Notes under the pieces: generated by a model | Told to the model about the DNA's origin: nothing | What the model saw: the letters and a program-made list of their open reading frames with translations, nothing else | Database searches by the model: none | Translations under genes and position numbers: made by a program | In this document: positions 62,961 to 64,000 of the stretch, in pieces | Position numbering within the stretch: position 1 is the stretch's first letter | Layout of the letters: the number at the start of each line of letters is the position of its first letter | DNA from: Phaeodactylum tricornutum CCAP 1055/1 | Taxonomy: Eukaryota; Bacillariophyta; Bacillariophyceae; Surirellales; Neidiaceae | NCBI RefSeq assembly: GCF_000150955.2 | Contig: NC_011688.1 | Location: 558,001-622,000, forward strand | Direction: 5' to 3' | Length of the DNA: 64,000 bases

Positions 62961-64000
62961 ATGTCGACTGCCACGCCGCATTGCCACGCCTCGACGGTCG
63001 AACAGGATGGCCTCGTCTACCAGACAGGTTTGGGGAATCAGTTCGAAAGCGAGTGCATTCCTGGCGCGCTGCCCCGCGGTCGCAACAACCCGCGCATGGT
63101 TCCGTTTGGATTGTACACGGAACAGCTTTCGGGAACGGCCTTTACGGCACCGAGAGCGGAAAACCGCCGGGTTTGGTTGTACCGGATTCAGCCCAGTGTC
63201 ACTATTGGTGCCGCCGAATCGCTCCCCCAGGAACCGCAATTTGCGGGTGGTTGTGATCCGCGGGCCTGTGAAGCCGCGATAGATCCCTTGCGGTGGCACC
63301 CCTATCCCGTCGATGGTGCGGCTGGTGTAGAGTACGACTTTGTGTCGGGTTTGAAACTGCAGTGTCACGCGGGAGATCCAGCCATGCGAGAAGGACTCGC
63401 GATATACCTTTACAGCTTCGGCACCAATATGAAAGACCTACAGACGCATTTCGTCGATCACGATGGCGAGCTGTTGATAATGCCGCAGCAGGGGTCGTTG
63501 GACGTTTTGACGGAGTTAGGACGCTTGATCGTACATCCCACCGAACTCGTGGTGATTCCTCGCGGCGTTGTGTTTCAAGTCAATCATTTCGAGGGCGAGA
63601 GCAAGGGCCCCATCCCAGGCACATCTCCGACGGCAACAGCACGAGGCTACATGCTGGAAGTATACAAAGGCGGATTTGCCTTGCCGGAGCTGGGACCGAT
63701 TGGATCGAACGGGCTCGCCAATGCTCGAGACTTTTTACACCCAGTAGCCTGGTGCGTTGCGCAAAGCGACTACGAGAAACCGTGCTGTATTGTGGCCAAA
63801 ATGCAGTCCCAACTCTACGCCAAATCGTCCACACATTCGCCCTATAACGTGGTGGCCTGGCACGGCAACTATAGTCCGTACAAATACAATTTGGAACGCT
63901 TCTGTGCCGTCAATTCCGTCACGTACGATCACCTGGATCCCAGTATCTACACCGTTTTATCCTGCCAATCCGAACACGTGGGAACGGCCTTGGCCGACGT
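62961..64000 (+). CDS. HGD: Homogentisate 1,2-dioxygenase, 3' end outside window
   Basis: HGD opens the ring of homogentisate to maleylacetoacetate in tyrosine and phenylalanine breakdown, using non-haem Fe(II). The frame is open from an ATG at 62961 to the window edge: 346 codons of a family of about 440. Conserved blocks are YQTGLGNQFESECIPGALPR, GLYTEQLSGTAFTAPRAENR, VWLYRIQPS, FVDHDGELLIMPQQG, GPIGSNGLANARDF and NVVAWHGNYSPYKYNLERF, whose His is the active-site base. The iron ligands (two His and one Glu) lie just beyond the edge. No presequence or intron is seen, so it is probably cytosolic. Confidence 0.95.
   Translation, partial: MSTATPHCHASTVEQDGLVYQTGLGNQFESECIPGALPRGRNNPRMVPFGLYTEQLSGTAFTAPRAENRRVWLYRIQPSVTIGAAESLPQEPQFAGGCDPRACEAAIDPLRWHPYPVDGAAGVEYDFVSGLKLQCHAGDPAMREGLAIYLYSFGTNMKDLQTHFVDHDGELLIMPQQGSLDVLTELGRLIVHPTELVVIPRGVVFQVNHFEGESKGPIPGTSPTATARGYMLEVYKGGFALPELGPIGSNGLANARDFLHPVAWCVAQSDYEKPCCIVAKMQSQLYAKSSTHSPYNVVAWHGNYSPYKYNLERFCAVNSVTYDHLDPSIYTVLSCQSEHVGTALAD

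Overview
The window is nuclear DNA from a stramenopile alga and reads like a pennate diatom, most probably Phaeodactylum tricornutum; the species is an inference. The evidence is: compact genes with few short GT-AG introns (67-482 bp); a class II aldolase whose N-terminus is a signal peptide followed by an AFAP-type motif, the bipartite address for a plastid bounded by four membranes; a full RNA polymerase II RPB1 with a heptad CTD; and several protein types typical of diatoms. I see no rRNA, tRNA, CRISPR array or intact mobile element.

Layout. 1-8.3 kb: the 3' part of an M14 carboxypeptidase, a three-exon pyruvate kinase, a secreted/membrane protein of unknown function, an ankyrin+BTB protein and a two-exon CLC chloride channel. 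9.5-26 kb: plastid class II fructose-bisphosphate aldolase, a small membrane protein, an 8 kb intronless gene for a DENN/WD40 protein of SCD1 type, a bestrophin and a second pyruvate kinase. 26-34 kb: two bZIP transcription factors flanking a 2-oxoglutarate/Fe(II) dioxygenase and a NUDIX hydrolase, followed by a gene-poor AT-rich stretch. 34-44.5 kb: a three-exon TPR protein, a lineage-specific protein with a Trp-Trp motif, a secreted cysteine-rich protein with a decayed second copy next to it, and a small secretory/plastid-type membrane protein. 44.8-52.7 kb: the complex I assembly methyltransferase NDUFAF7 and RPB1. 53.6-64 kb: a SNARE-like protein, an F-box protein, a GT90 glycosyltransferase, several small unknowns, a second Trp-Trp family protein, and the first 346 codons of homogentisate 1,2-dioxygenase at the right edge.

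The genes do not form one pathway. Carbon metabolism recurs, with two pyruvate kinases and one plastid aldolase within 25 kb. The most interesting points are: a recurrent TTTACAGT-type motif in intergenic DNA, including an identical 15-mer upstream of the bestrophin and bZIP genes; two paralogues of an apparently undescribed WW/RGLE family; a pseudogene beside its presumed parent; a CLC protein with a variant pore motif; and two pyruvate kinases sharing one intron position but differing by another.
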